From Edolisoma coerulescens (lineage: Eukaryota; Chordata; Aves; Passeriformes; Campephagidae): a DNA stretch of 64,000 bases. This document shows positions 27,712 through 42,000 of the stretch, piece by piece; position 1 is the first letter of the stretch; the number at the start of each line of letters is the position of its first letter. The notes beneath the pieces were generated by a model. That model saw nothing but the letters and a program-made list of their open reading frames with translations, had not been told where the DNA came from and did no database searches. The stretch covers positions 806,001 through 870,000 of the forward strand of contig VWZW01004108.1 in assembly GCA_013397115.1 (NCBI GenBank), in the 5' to 3' direction. Position numbers and translations under genes: made by a program.

Positions 27712-27775
27712 ATGGAGCAGATGGACTGCAAACCCTACCAGCCACTGTCAAAAGTTAAACATGAAGTGGATCTAA
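27686..27775 (+). promoter_or_regulatory. Upstream ORF overlapping the TENM1 start codon
   Basis: An ATG at 27686, 26 nt before the main start and in a different frame, opens a 29-codon ORF that ends at TAA 27773-27775 inside the TENM1 coding sequence. Its context (TTC before, A after) is weak, so leaky scanning to the strong main ATG is expected. Overlapping uORFs usually lower translation of the main frame. Any effect here is inference. Confidence 0.5.
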
Positions 27776-27928
27776 CTTACACAAGTTCTTCAGATGAAAG
27801 TGAAGATGGTGGAAAGCAAAGACAATCTTATGACTCAAGAGAAACTCTGAATGAATATAGCCAAGAGCTAAGACTTAACTATAACAGTCATAGCAGAAAA
27901 AGAAAAGCCATTGACCAGTCCACGCAAG
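27712..27928 (+). CDS. TENM1: Teneurin-1, first coding exon (intracellular domain residues 1-72 plus 1 nt)
   Basis: This exon encodes the N-terminus of teneurin-1, a large type II transmembrane adhesion and signalling protein of neurons that pairs homophilically and with latrophilins; this part lies in the cytoplasm. Translation starts MEQMDCKPYQPLSKVKHEVD, which matches the vertebrate teneurin-1 N-terminus I recognise. Residues 25-32 form an acidic serine cluster (SSSDESED, a CK2-like context), and residues 62-65 are RKRK, the motif described as a nuclear-localisation signal of the cleaved teneurin-1 intracellular domain. The ATG has G at -3 and G at +4, a strong Kozak context, with an in-frame stop 51 nt upstream. 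The exon ends CAAG before GTAAAT (27929), leaving one nucleotide of codon 73 (phase 1). The open frame runs only two codons past the donor, which fits an exon rather than a free-standing ORF. Confidence 0.97.
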
Positions 27929-27931
27929 GTA

Positions 27932-30900
27932 AATAACTTATCTACTTGTAATGATTGTTACTACCTGATTGTGCACTATGAAACAATATCAGGAGCAAAC
28001 ATACTTACAGTATCAACCCACTTTTTACCTAGTTTTAAGCATACTGTAATATCAGAAATCTGGGAATTTTTTTTTTTTTTTTAAGAAAAAGCACTTTTTT
28101 TGGCAGGATGGACTGGCTGGTATTCTAGAAATCATCACGTGCTAGCTGTAGATAAATATTTTCTTTAGTAGGAGCTACTCTTATTGCTAATGTTGACTGA
28201 TTAATTATTTACTACCTTTGCATATGTTGGGCGCATTTTGCTAGAAAATCAACGTTGAGGCTGCAGGCTATCTCTGCATGTGCTTGCAAAGCCTGTGAAT
28301 TAATTCAAATACAACTATTCTTTTAACATTTCTAATCATATAAATAATCAATTAATTTAAAAACTGAAGTTAATTAGTGTATTGTAAGAAAAAAACCCAA
28401 GAGTTAAGTTTTTATTTTAGCCTTTTTCATGATTAGGAAAAATATTTGAACAGTGATGATAGTTGAACTAAGGTTAGGAAAAGCTACTGGTTGATTAAAG
28501 ACAGAAGCTAAAAAGACTAAAGAAATGGAAGGAATGAGCAGAATTTATTGCAGCATTTCCTGACAGACTCGGTAAACCCACATGCTGCTTTTGTACACAA
28601 AGAACAGAGGAAGGGGCTTATCTGCTGCTTTCAGCTCTGTCACCAGTCCAGGCAGGATGGTGGGACAGGGAGAATATATGTAGGAATCAGAATATTTGTA
28701 GTATGTGTCAGAAGCGATGAGAGTCCCGTCCCCTTAAAGGTGACAGCAGCAGTGTTCTGGGGCCAGTCACTCTCTGCTCTTCAAGGAAGTGGTTGAATTA
28801 CATTGAAGTGTGGCCAGTACTTCTCAGCTAAAACTTATGGCACTTATTTAAAAACAGACAAACAAACCCAAAATCCTCCAACAAGCAACATCTCACACAC
28901 ACCCTGCCCCCAAAGCCCTCACTGCTTACTCAGAAAAGCCTTCTCCAGTTTTCTGAATATAAAAATAATTTTATTTTTCTACAAGGAAATGAAAAATAGG
29001 CCTTTTGAAGATGGAAAATTTGTCTCCTCTGTGATGTGTAAATTAATGTAAAATTTGGAACAGCTGTGCTACATAGCTATTGCAGTGGTTTTGTTTTTTA
29101 CTGCAGCTATTCTGACTCAAGTTACGCCCATAATACTGGTGTTGTCTGAAAGTACCTATAATTCATGGGAGTAATAATACTTGGCTGCCTCAATCTATGT
29201 GCATATATTCCCTTCAAAGAGTTACAAAACTCCTATTTTGGGGAAGAAAAAGTCATGAACATTGATTTCAACAGAGGATTGTTTAGAAAACAGATTTGTT
29301 TGTTGTTTGTGACTTTATCCTGAATGTGCTATGAGAGTTTAATTAACTGAGATATGGCTGTATTGTTGTACCTGGGGATGGTGTAAATGTTCTTGTAGAT
29401 CTCCTTAGAGCAACTCCCTCATTGTTTGTACCTGTGGCTGTGAAGGCAAAACCTCAGCGTGGACCTGGGCCTTGAAGAACGCCAGGTCTGCAGTGCTTTG
29501 CTGCTATTGCTATTCCTGTCAGCTGCAGCATCACTGGCTTGGGCACGTCTAAAAGGGTGGCAATCACTGCTGTAGGCATAAGAAACCAGCCTCTGTGTCA
29601 TGTTGAATTTATTCTTCCAGAACATTGCCTCTGAAAGCAATCACATTAGTAATTTTGGAGAAACGGCCAAATTAGTGTGCATTTCTGTAAGAAGTTGTCA
29701 GGCGTGAACTCAGTTATTCAGGACTGACCTGTAAGGAATCAGTGATGTGCATGTGCAGACCAGCAAGTATTTTACACTCATGTTTTATGATGATTTTATT
29801 GAAATTATATGCCACAAGATTTTTCCATTCAAATTAATTTTTATGAGATACTGTATGAATTTTCAGATCTTCTGTTTTTCAAACATTGGTATTTTTCTTC
29901 TTGGACAAAAGACAGTCTTTTACTGCTTCAAACTGCAGGATGAGGCTTGATGTCCATGTTTGTAGAAAAATTACTTAAGCTTCTAAGAGTAGTTTGCCAA
30001 CATGCAGGGCAGCTCTTAAATACTTCCTTACCTCTAGGCACCTTCTTTAGTGAATTGTGTAGGTCAGTATATTATTATTTAATATTGTGTTATTCACCTT
30101 AAAACTTTTTTTAAATCCTATTCGTATGCACTTATTTGTAAAGCTGGAGTTGAACTTGTACTAGAAATCATAGTTTTCTCTTGTCTTGTGTAACAAATTC
30201 AGTTTGGAATAACTGATGTACTAATTACACTGCTAAGTATATCCATTTGGCTTCCCAGGAATTCATCCTGACATCTTTCTAGTCATTTAAATAATACTTT
30301 TTCTCCGCCACAAATTGAACTTAAATATTTTGGCCTGGCAAGCAGCACACATTTGAAATACAAAACTGGTGGCACTCAAAATTCAAAGAGCAAAAAAGTT
30401 TGTAAAGCTGAGTGTAAAATTTCAGACTTCAGGCAGATTTGATTACAGTTCTAGTGCAATCAATCTATTTCCAAAAGGATCCCAGGTTTCACAGTGTGGG
30501 ACGTGGGAGTTCTTGGTGGTTCTTGGTAGTTGCTCAGTCAACACCAGGAAGAATCAGGTTCAGGTTTGAACTATGAATCTGGATGAATCCTTAAAACTGT
30601 AAATGGATTTTTTTTTAAATCCATTCTTTTCTAAAATGCCTCATCAGAACCTTCAACAAGGTTTTTCTTCATGTTCGGCACATCTTTGGAATGTAGAAGA
30701 AAAGAGAAACAGAAATTAAAAAAGCAGAACCAAAACCCGCCCAGCACGCCCTGTTCAAAGGGGGCTGTTCTACACGGAGTGCTGTATCATGCCAGTGCTG
30801 GAGACTTGCGTAAAATAGTTCTACCTATAAAGGCTGCTGGGGCATCAAAAGTTGTATTCCCAGTTAGTGCCATAATGCTCTTTAGTGGCATAATATTTCT

Positions 30901-33900
30901 CTCTAGCTGCAGCTGAAATAGTACCCTGTGTGTGGTGAATTAACAGGATGCACAGTGAGGATTATACCCATGAACTTCATCCTGGAAAGGTGTGAGAATA
31001 GATGAGAAACAGACACCCAGTAACAGTCCTGCACGGAGTGGTAATGATGACTGTGAGATGGCATTCCAAGGAGCTCTAATGATGGAATGTGAGAAGAAAC
31101 GATGTCAGAATAAAATCATTAGTACAGAGAAACTTTTAACAGGAACAAGTGTAGGGGTGTGAGTACTGATCTAGTTAGTTTTGTGAGAAGAATCAGCAGT
31201 TCAGACGTTTATGGAAATTGAAAGAATTTGTATTGGTTACTTAAGCAAGGTAGGTTATATAAATTAGACTGGGCAGTCATCTGAATTTAGTAAATAGCTT
31301 CAGAGTAAAATGTGATTTATTGCACAAAATACTGATGTATCTCAGCCATTTCTGTGAAGATTTTTGTTATGAACAATTTGTCTATTTCATTATCAGTGTC
31401 AATACTGAGGAATTATTTCTATGAAAAGTTTCGATAGAAATCTGAGATTATGTAAAATCATAATGCATGTGTATTATATGTTTACATATACAGACAATCT
31501 GTATTAAAACAGAACTTGACATGACATGAACTTAAAGGAAACATGTCAAGAGTTCATCCTGCAGAATTGAATAGCGCTTTTAGTGTTTTGCAAAATGTTT
31601 TTTGTGTCAAAGTTTGAAAGGCCACGTGGTCATATAAATAGCAAACATTGAAAACAGTATCCAAATATAGAATACTTAATTGTGTCAGTATTTCTTACTC
31701 CTTACAATTCCTGAAATTGTATCTCAAGTGTTACACTTCAAAGATATTAATTGGTTGGTTTTGCAGGTCCTATAGGAAAAAATATCAAAGGAAAATAACC
31801 AAATAAGTACAGAATTGATCTATTGATTAACCAATTTTTTTACATGCTGTTCTTCAGGTTTAGTACTGGTGCCCATTATATAGAGTCCAGTGCCAGTTGA
31901 ATTCTGTGTCTGGTGTTACTTGCATCAGAAACTTGCAGTTCTCTGACAATTCGAGATTTAACAAATGACACCACAGACTGTTTCAAGCCCAACTAAATTT
32001 TACTGGCCTAACAACTCAATGTGACCAGGTGCAAAAATCTCCTGACAAAGCATCAGTGACTCCTGAAGAATCAGTGCTAAACACATAATGTGTATATCTA
32101 AAAATGTATTCTCTTAGTCACTGGAAGGTTAAGAATCCTGCTTGTCTGAAGATATGTAAATCTGCAATATCTCATCCTGGCAAGATCATCTTACAAAGTA
32201 AATTCCTGGCAGACCCAATATCATATAGTTTGGAGATATTGGCAAACAGAGTAAATTAATTCTTGGAAGAATTGGTAAACATACTGTTTTGTCCTTGAAA
32301 GAGATGGAGTAGAATTGGCAGAAGTTGTCAGAAATGTTGCTCTTGCTAGGAAAATCATTGATGGACCTGGCTGTGAGGAAAAAACATTCCTATAGATGCA
32401 CCATACAGAGATTGCATCTCAAGCTTATTTGTGACATGTTTACATAATTAAAACTGTTTTCTCCCACAGTTTTCTCTGTTTCCACCAAAGCAAATATGAA
32501 AGGAGCTGTACTCCGCAAATACTGGCAGTACAGAAAAGCTTTTTGGCTTTTAGGTAATTATAGATTTGTAAGAAAACACTAGTTTAGAGGAATGAATTCC
32601 TGATAGGATAATCATCTGGGATCGAGTCATTGGCATGATGAAGTTTATTGATTGTTAACAATATAAGCATATGGCAGTAAATTTCTGATTAGACAAATGT
32701 TCATTTCCTGGCAAGATAAATATATTGAACTGCATTATGGGCAAGGCAAAATGGAATTATTCCTCACAGGAGAATCCAACAGCAAATAATTTCTGGTAAA
32801 TCCGTGTGAGAAAATCAGCATTGCTAGTATTGTAGGAAATGACAGAGTGCCTCACAAAGAATTGGCCTATTCTGCTTTTAGCCCATTAAGAAGTAAGGAA
32901 AAACTTTTTGTGGACAAAAGCTCCAGATTGGTGACATACTTAATGTTTTCTAAAAAGCGCATATAAAATTATCTTCAGGAGCAACAGGTAAACAGATCCA
33001 GCTAAATGTTCAAAGTCTTCCTGAAATGAACTCCCCTGACTTCACAGAGAGGCCTCTGTCACAGTGTGAGAAGCTCTGCAGCCTAAGGCCACTTCTGTCT
33101 CATCCTTTCTTTTTTAGCTTTCTGCTGTTGCCATCTGATTCCCGTTTCTGCCCTCTGATACATCCTAGCAATAGCGAGGATACAGAGGCAATAGAAATGT
33201 TTCAGTGCTGAAAAGCACTTTCATTCCCTAGAAGGGAAAAACTGCTTGTGAGGTGCAGGAATAGGAGGTCTGTTTTGCTATGCATTAAAGTTCAGCGATG
33301 TTCAGCTTACTAGGAGGGAAGATTTAAGCACATGAACTCTTAACATCATATGACCAGTCAAAACCAGTTTTACTGATCATCCTAGACATAAATAAAAGGC
33401 ATGCTGACAAGCACTGGTAGGAAATTGTCCTGTCAGGAAAATGTCATAGTGGTGTTTTGTCGTCTGTGAAGCAGCAAAAGCTTTTTACATAATAACTATA
33501 TCCTACTCTGATTCCAGAATTATGTTAATCCATTCAGGACAGCAGACCTGCTTTGTGTCAGTACCAGGGCCATGGAGAGTTGAATTTGGGCTGTATATAG
33601 TATGTGCTTTTAGTTACGATTACCTTATTTTTAAATGATGTGTAAAGGTAAAAAAGCCTTTATTAGATTCTCCCCTTAATCTCTTATGTGTAACACTAGA
33701 ATAATAATCTAACAAACCACAAGTTTGTGGTCTTGTAAGCACTCCCAGAGGAAACCAGTGCCAGTAGAGTGATTTTTCATTGTTTTAATAGACATTTGGA
33801 GCACTTATCTGGGTGAATTTAGGACTCTATGCTCATAAACTTCCACAAAGAGCAGCTAGTGAAGGGGAAAATTTTATTGGGGGGCACCCCAAGTCTCTTG

Positions 33901-35890
33901 TTATTAAGAAGGTAGAGCTCCAGTACTATCAGTGGTCACCTGGTGGCCTGTGGAACAGGGTATGATAGTTCACTATCATTCTACCAGCCAGTTACATATT
34001 TGAGAGCCATTAAGTACTCATGTGATAAAGACTATCAAAACAAAATATATTACAATGGCTATTTATTGACATGTAAACAGCACATGGTAAAATGCATTTT
34101 TTATGTTTGCAGCTGGAAGGGAGATCATTAGTTTTGAGAAGGACAGGAAAAAGAATGTCAAAAGAAAATACACTCTTAAGAGATCTACTGCTATGCAGCC
34201 TTTTAGAAATATGGTAGTTTGGAACTCTTCAGCTGGGTAGTTACTTCTCTTGTTCCCTGTGTTTTCTTTGTGATGAGATTTGTTGGTTCATGAAGGAAGG
34301 GATTTTTTTTTTAACCTTTAAGCTGCATCATTTGTTCAGAGCTGTGCCTTGAGCTGTTGTGGAAGATAATTGTAGGACAGTGGAATGAAGCATTACTGCG
34401 TACTATAAGAGGAAGTTAGGAACAGGCTGATTACAAATGAAACCAATTATTTTTGCAAGCACTTTGCTTGAAATTCTATGATTTAAGGAAGAAATTTTTT
34501 TTAAAATAGAAGACTTTTGGTAACATGATATTACTAGATAGGGTTAGTATAAAAACGGTTGAGATATTTTGTATTATTAGGATCTTCTTTCTCTTTTTTT
34601 TTTTTCAAATGCCAGATGCTTAGACTTTTAATGTTGTTTATTTGTTTTGCTAATTTTAGAAAATCTTCTGAGAACTTAAGCATGTTCTGTACCTGTGTGC
34701 TTTACAGCAGAGACTTGAAGCATAATGAAGTGATGTCTGTGTAAGGGCACACAGTTTAGCCCTTGTACTGTCTCCTGAAAGGGACTCGGCTCAGTAGAGG
34801 GTGATTTAAAGGTCCTTCAGATTTCTGGGCTGTGGACTAGCGGAAGGAAGCGACAGCTAATAAGCTCCATCTCCTGCTGCTGTATGTTACACCATCTGCT
34901 CTGAGCGTTTATGAGCTTCATGTTGTCCAAAAAAAAGATTACAAAATTACGTACGAGGCAAAGTAAAAGACTCCACACTCCTAAAGCTTTTGTGCATTGT
35001 CTCCTCCTATATTCCCTTGCACAAATAGGGATTCCTGATGTGCTGTGCTTTGTTTGGCTGGCTGTGTTCTAATCACGGTGGTGTTACCGTCTCCCAGAGA
35101 AAAACAGTGCCATGAGCAGTTCCCTGTGGCTTCCTGGACTGCAGTCTTCTGCTCTGTGGGGAGTATCTGCAAACTCTAAGGAAAGGAAAAGCAGCACTTA
35201 GGTTCAGACCCCCTCCAGATATTCTCTCTTGTTTTGCCAAGTAATTGGAAATTTCTCTCCCTGGAATAACTGGGGTGAGAAAGCTGTATGTTTGTGACTT
35301 CATTTGAAATCTCATGGGGGGAATACTTCTCCTTCACTTCATCAAATCAAAATCCGTGAGCTAACCAAATGTGCAAAGACACGTTTTTCCCCATGAGGCT
35401 GAAGTGGGTGCTCCCTTCCTAGATCACAAACGTGTTACAAAAGCTTGTAACCTGCTGTCACCGTTCCTATAGTGCTGCTTCCAATACTGTCTCAGCTGCC
35501 ATCATCTTAGTGAAAAAAACTGCCTCGTATGATCAAAAATAGTTTCATTCTCATAAGTAATTCTTTTGATTTAAAAAGTGAATATCCAAGAGAGGGGGAA
35601 AAGTGAGAAAAAAAAAACCTACAGAGAGAGGAAATAAACTAGCGAAGGATCACAGTGCATTTCCAATCCCCTGCTAACAAATCTCATCTAAAGAATAAAA
35701 AAAGCATTCTCCAAATGTTACACAAGCTTAACAATCCGTTTGTCAGTGCACAGATACAAGCTATGCTAATTTCCATTCTCTTCTCTGAATCACCAGTTTT
35801 CCATGGTGTCAAATGCCAGAAATCATAGAAGTAAAAGTCAGAAGGGCAGAGTAACACAGCCAGTGTAACAGAAACCAAGGTATTTGTGGA
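27932..35890. other. Intronic AT-rich DNA, nothing further recognised
   Basis: A poly-T run lies near 28069-28082. I saw no repeat family, exon or RNA gene I could name. Confidence 0.6.
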
Positions 35891-36038
35891 GGACTCATCC
35901 ATGGAAGTGTTCAAGGCCAGGTTGGGTGGAGCCCTAAGCCGCCTGAGGTAGTGAGTGCTATCCCAGCCCATGGCAGGGAGATTGGAGCTATATGATCTTC
36001 AGGGTCCCTTCCAGCCCAAACCATTCTATGATTCTATG
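35891..36038 (+). mobile_element. CR1 LINE 3' terminus, sense orientation
   Basis: The sequence shows the CR1 3' UTR signature: ATGGAAGTGTTCAAGGCCAG, GGTTGGGTGGAGCC, CTTCAGGGTCCCTTCCAGCC and CCATTCTATG followed by the ATTCTATG octamer that caps CR1 3' ends. At about 150 bp it is a heavily 5'-truncated insertion, as most avian CR1 copies are. Confidence 0.95.
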
Positions 36039-39000
36039 GGACATAGCAACCTTTACAGTAACCTGTGCCAAATACTAATGGAATATCTTCAGGAGAGGCC
36101 TAAACTTTTGAGTTAATGTTTTGGAATTCTGTTTGTCAAAACCTGGAATTCTGTCTGTTAAATGTTCTTGCTATATTATAGAACCTCTTCCAATAACATT
36201 TAAGAGTGTCCAAGAAGATGTCAAGAGTTAAACCAAGATAGGAGCAAGCATCAGGGCAGAGTGAGGAAGTGGGTGTCAGAGCAGGGGAACCAGCACAAGG
36301 CTCTGCCCCTGCCCTACAGGCTGGTTTAATGTACATTCTCTTGCTGTGTCTTTCATGTCACTCTCTGAAACAATGAAGAGCTGTCATTTTCTGGAACTAG
36401 AAATCTGGTTTGCTTATCTTCGTTTATAGAGCAGATGCTGAAACAAAATAACATTTCTTCCCAAGGTTTCTCATTTATGTGTCTGTCAGAAGGTTTTGTA
36501 CCTCTCAAAATAAAGAACTGTCAAGAAGTAGCTCAGTGAGTTGATGACATTGCTGCAGATCTGGATAAACAGTAGGGTGGGTGTATTCTAACCAATATAG
36601 AGCTGGAATTAGTTTTTCTTTTGAGAGTGAGGCTCAAATACTTCTGAACTTAGGTCTTTATGTGAAATAAATTGTGAATGTGATTTAAAATCTAAGGTTC
36701 CCTTTTCAAAGTTTCAGTTTTATTGGGAGCTGTTGAAAATCAGTTTCCTGCTGACTGTCACTCTTTAGGAAGGCTTTGCAACTGGATGAAGTATCTTTAG
36801 CTCAGATGGCTAAAACAGCATGGAAGGAATAAGGTAGTATTTAACACCAGCAGAACGATCCTTTCACTGCTCCCACCCCCNAAAACATGTGAATGCTGAG
36901 TAATGTTGATATAGACACTTCCAGCTGTAACCCCAGGAAAAACAATCTGAGGACCTAGGAAAGTCACATACCAAAATATAAACAGTTGCTGTGAAAGTCA
37001 CCAAGAACATATTAGGAAGCCAGCAAAGTCAAATTATAATATCAGCACTGTGACTAATCAGATGTAAATGATAAGTTTTGTAAAAACCCTTTGCTTTATT
37101 CAGGACTGATGTCCTGGAATTGATGACCATTACAGAAGTTGCATCTGTAAGGAAGAACGTTAGCAACTGGACTGTCAAAATGCTGTACTCAGAAATTGGC
37201 TATTACAGAAATCCCTGTCTTTGTCTCTCGTAATTGAAAGCAGTAGTATCTGACAAGCTGGATTCGGTGTTGCCACTGACTTAATCGATGTGAGGTGTTT
37301 AGCTCCATGCTTGATTTTTGAAGTGCCAAGGAAAGCCCAATCCTGTGAGCCAGGACTGTTCCCTTTTCTTTACAGACAATGCAGGGCTGTCAAGGAAACT
37401 GTTATTAGCTCCAGAGATCAGCATCGGGTTATGCTGCCCATGGCCTCTGGAAGTGAGATGAGTCTGAGACTGAAGTGCCAAAAACACTCCTCCTGCATGC
37501 CTGGGAAGGGGGAGGAATCTGGACCTCCTGCTGTTGGTACTTTCCGAGCACAGAAGTGTGGTGTGAACTGTGTTGATCTTTCCTTGCAAAGAAACTAAAT
37601 AACAAAATAGTTATTCTATTCAGGTAGAGACAGGAATTATTTTTAAAATTTCTCACTAATGTTTTACTTCCATTATTTCTATTAGAGTTTTCATATTTGC
37701 TACTAGTATTTGTTACTACTACTGTTATTACTAGGTATTTTTGTAGTATTGACATTGTACAAGTTCTACCTGCATTACTTTAAGGTGTAGTCTCATACCT
37801 TACGCTGTTTAGTCCAGAAAAATAACCAGAAAATGTTTTGTGAAATTTTTTTTTGTATATATGGAGATGCAGAACATTAAAGGAAAGGCAGAAATCAGAA
37901 GTGTGTGTGCACATGCTTGTGAACTTTGAACAAATTTGGGGTTGTTCTTTGTAATTGCAGTCAATTACTAATAGTTTAAATAGATAAGTATTAGAAATGT
38001 TGACTAATAGTTGCCCCCAGAGGTATTCACCTCTGCTGCTTGCAAAATGTGTTAGTAATTTCCTCTTGCTGATGTTCCTTTCTTCATTTTGTACTTGGGG
38101 ACAGATTATGAAATTAATTTGTCTTTTACTCTCTCTGAAAGGAAATACAGAATTGTTAAAGACAAGGACATGGTACGAAAAAAGTTGCATTTCAACTGAG
38201 AAAGGAAAAAAGGAAAATAACTGCCTGTTCTTACTGGATAAATCTTTATTTATGTAAGCAGATCTTGGATGACCATCGTGTTTGTTACCTATTGTAAAAA
38301 TAGTAATGAAAACACAATTTCCACCTGCATGAACAGCATTCCTCCTCCCATTGTGACTGCAACCACATAAAGAATATCTTGGTTGCTTTAAATATATTTC
38401 ATTTCTACTCCTGTGTGTCCAAATTTTCTGAGCCATTTCTATATTCAGTAATACTTAGTGAGTTCTAGTGAAAAAAGTAAAATAAACAAAGCATTAATAA
38501 GTTGACTGGAGTATCTATTTGCATGATGTCATTGAGCACAGCGTAGTTCAATGTCAGAACACCCTGTACTCCTGTCTGTGATGAAGAGCACAGTGTGCCC
38601 TTCACCTGCCCAGTTAGGACAGGCAGAACTTTCAGCTTTACACTATTTCTGCAGGTAAAGCTAAAACTGAACATAGTAACTTTCAGCATCTTTATTCAAG
38701 AATGCTTTATGCCAAGGGGATGTTCTGATACGCTGATGATGGTTTGTGTTGCTTCCTCAACATGTAAACTTAGCTTGAGGATTTTTCTCAGGTATTTGGG
38801 GTTTTTTTTAGTGATTTTAAAAATTAATTTCCTAATTATTCAATTCCTTAATAAACTAATCCATTAATTTTTATAGGTTTGTGGTTTTAGTCATAGGAGA
38901 AACTACCTTACACACAGTTTTGTATTTTGCTGTGGTCTTTGGATTAAGACTTTCTTTTCTGTAGAATTTGACTGTGAAGATACAGGACAAAATTAATTTT

Positions 39001-42000
39001 GTATGTCTGTTTATGGATTAAAATATGAAAAACCATGTGCCTGGTTTTTATACTAGTTCTATATGAAAATAGTCCTTTGCCTTCACTAGTCATAGTACTG
39101 TAAATCACAAAATAATATTTCTTCTTTAACAACAAAGGAGTACATTACAAATTATGTATTGTAGCATGTGTCAATACATAACCTTGAGTAGTGTTTTGTC
39201 AGAAGTGTGTAATTAGTGGCTTTGGAAAGGAAATATTTGTAGGATTTATTTGGTTGATTTGGTTTGCATACAGGTTCTCAAAGGATTAATTGAGCTGTTG
39301 ATTCTAAGGATATGATTCTTCCTGGTAACAGTGAGAATTATGCCTATAGGTGTGAGTTTAAGCTGATACTGTAGCAGCAATTACTTAAAAGTTTGCAGTT
39401 AATTATTGAATTGTTGGCTATTGATCTGTAAAGTTTCAGTGTTCAGGGATGGATGCTAATAGTTTCTTGTATGCTTAGGAAACTAATCGGCTTTCAGACG
39501 ATTAAAAGAAAAAACCTTACTGAATCATTTGTCCATCTTTATTCCCTAGCTGCTGGATCAGACTGTTGAAGATTCCACTGGTACATGTTTTTAAAGTATC
39601 TCTCAGCTCCTCCCCACCCTTTTACTATTTCATTGGTAGCATTTGAGGACTTCTGGCACACATATTCTTTGGGGTTTTTTGGGATTTGGGTTGGCTTGGT
39701 TGGTTTGTTTTCTTCCAGTCTGATAACATCTATTAAAAAAAGAAGAAAAAAAATTAAAAATTAATTTCACAAATAAAGTGAAACTGTCCTATTTCAGTCC
39801 CACTGTGGTGGCTGTTGTGCTTTTGGGGCAGTTCCCAGGTGTTCAGCTGGCTGGAGGCTTTTGCCACTCACAAAGAAGTTGGCAGACTGTACCTTTAGAA
39901 ATGGTTGCCTCTGAAAAATTTTATTACTCTAAAGAAGGAAGGTGTTCTCTGACAGAGATTTTGGATTTGTGGAGAAAAGGAAGGGCACCCAATGGTGCCT
40001 CAATGCTATTTACTGCTTGCAGGAATAATAGCAGTAATGTATTTCTTGGAGTAGGGGTGGGCATACATTCAGGAATAAAAAAGCTATTTAGCTAATTTTC
40101 AGCTTGTATTTACAAAGTATCACAGGGGATAGCTCTGCCTGCTGCAGGCTGCGTCTCCAGTTCATGAATTCCTGGCACCCGTCTGTGTGTCATACAGCTG
40201 CACTAGACCTCGGTGCAAAGTGAGCTGTGTCAGCTTTGGCCAACTTCTCCCTGACATTATCCCAACTCTCCAGTGAAGTATTATTCAGCCTTGAATTCAC
40301 CCATGTGATGAATATTCATTTCACAGGTAATTATCATCATCCCTGACCAGCTCCACTCACACAAACCAAACTTCTCACGCAACCCATCACTGCTGTCGCT
40401 GTTTTGGCAGCACAGAGCTTATGATTCCTCATGCTTTAATAATGCTCCATCATCTGTGCTATCAGAGTTGGGTCAAATGACCATCATAACAGTTAAAAAA
40501 CTCTTCATTTATACAATGCTTTAGGAAAATAAAGGGGCACCTTCTCTTTCCCTGTGTTGCCTTAAATCCCTCACCTGAGCTAACAGCACTTGGCCACAAA
40601 CAAGGTGCTTGTTTGCTGTAACTTGGGGCTCAAATTCAGATCTCTAATGTGATCAAGTGAGTGTTCAGACATATTTTGGTATTTTCAAGTTTTTCTCCAA
40701 GATTGTAGTTACTAAAAGAAATCTCAGTCCTTAAATTGGATGTAGTAATGGCTTTATCTCAACTGTCAATTGAGTGGAATAATGTTGCTAGCAAGTACCT
40801 ATATTTCAGTTTAATTTTATGATCTTTTTGGAAGAATTACACCCGTAAAATATATTTTAATGGCTAATAAGTCCTATTAAAGGATAAAAAATAAATACTG
40901 GGGTTTTTTATTTTCTAAGTATTATTATTGTTGTTATTGTTATTATTAAAATGAATAAAAGTGCTAAATAGCTACAATTATAATGGTAAGAGATCAGTGT
41001 CTGAACTGGTTAACGTTCAGTTGCAGATTGTTTGCAAATGAGGCGTTTACAAGCTTGATGTCTTTGACAACATTCAGCACAATTTTACGATGTTTGTATC
41101 ATTATTTTTTTAAATTAGCCTCAAAACATGCTCAACAGATATGTCTATTATAATTACAGCAAGCTAGTCTAAGCAAGAAGACAACTGTATTAAACAGGAA
41201 AATACTGACTTGTTACATTTTCTGGCCAGTGTCTCTTGAGTTTTTCAGGCTGTTTCTCACTCAGTGTTTAGTTGTCTGTCCCAGCGTCTGTCCGCTGATT
41301 CCTCATTTTGAATTGAAGAAAAGCAGGGACATGTGGGAAGGGGACAGCAGTGAGGAGTGCACATACTCTTCTGAATGTGTGTGTTGTTGACTAGATAGTT
41401 TGAATAAACCCTTTTCATTAGCCTGTTAAAAATAGTTCTTTGCCCTATGTTCACTTTCTCCGTTGCTACACGTCAGGTCACTGTTCATCCTGCTTGGCTT
41501 TGAATTATCCTCATGTTCAGACCCCCTGAGTTCAAGCCCATCCTTCCCTCCTTCTCCCTCCACTGGGAGTTCCAGCACTGAAAAATGTCTGCTCCTAAGT
41601 CAGTGCTCTGCAGTTCATGTGCTCTCTGAAATAAGACTCAGACTGGTTTCTCAGAGCTCTTTCTGATTAGAGTCAAGTCAGTGAGGATCTTGCTGTGTTT
41701 TTAAAGATCAGTGGTTTAAGCTCCTACAACCAAATGTTTTGGGGGGTCTTCACTCATAATCACTTCTGGATGTGCTGCTTGCATCCTTTGCCAGTTGTCC
41801 TGATCAGCTGTGCTGTTTATTTCCCATTTGCTCTGTCACTGCTGTGTCTAATATTGGACACAGCACGAGATGGTGCAGTTCAGGAAATGGTGAAGCAGCT
41901 GGTAGGGAAATGAGACAATACTAAATGGAGAAAATGTGAAAAAAGGCAAAATCCTCATGTGATTTGTACATTCTGTGGGGAACTGGTTTTTGTGAGGACT

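Noticed and set aside
36785..36830. tRNA-like string TTTAGCTCAGATGGCTAAAA
   Set aside because: No acceptor stem or T-arm could be paired around it.
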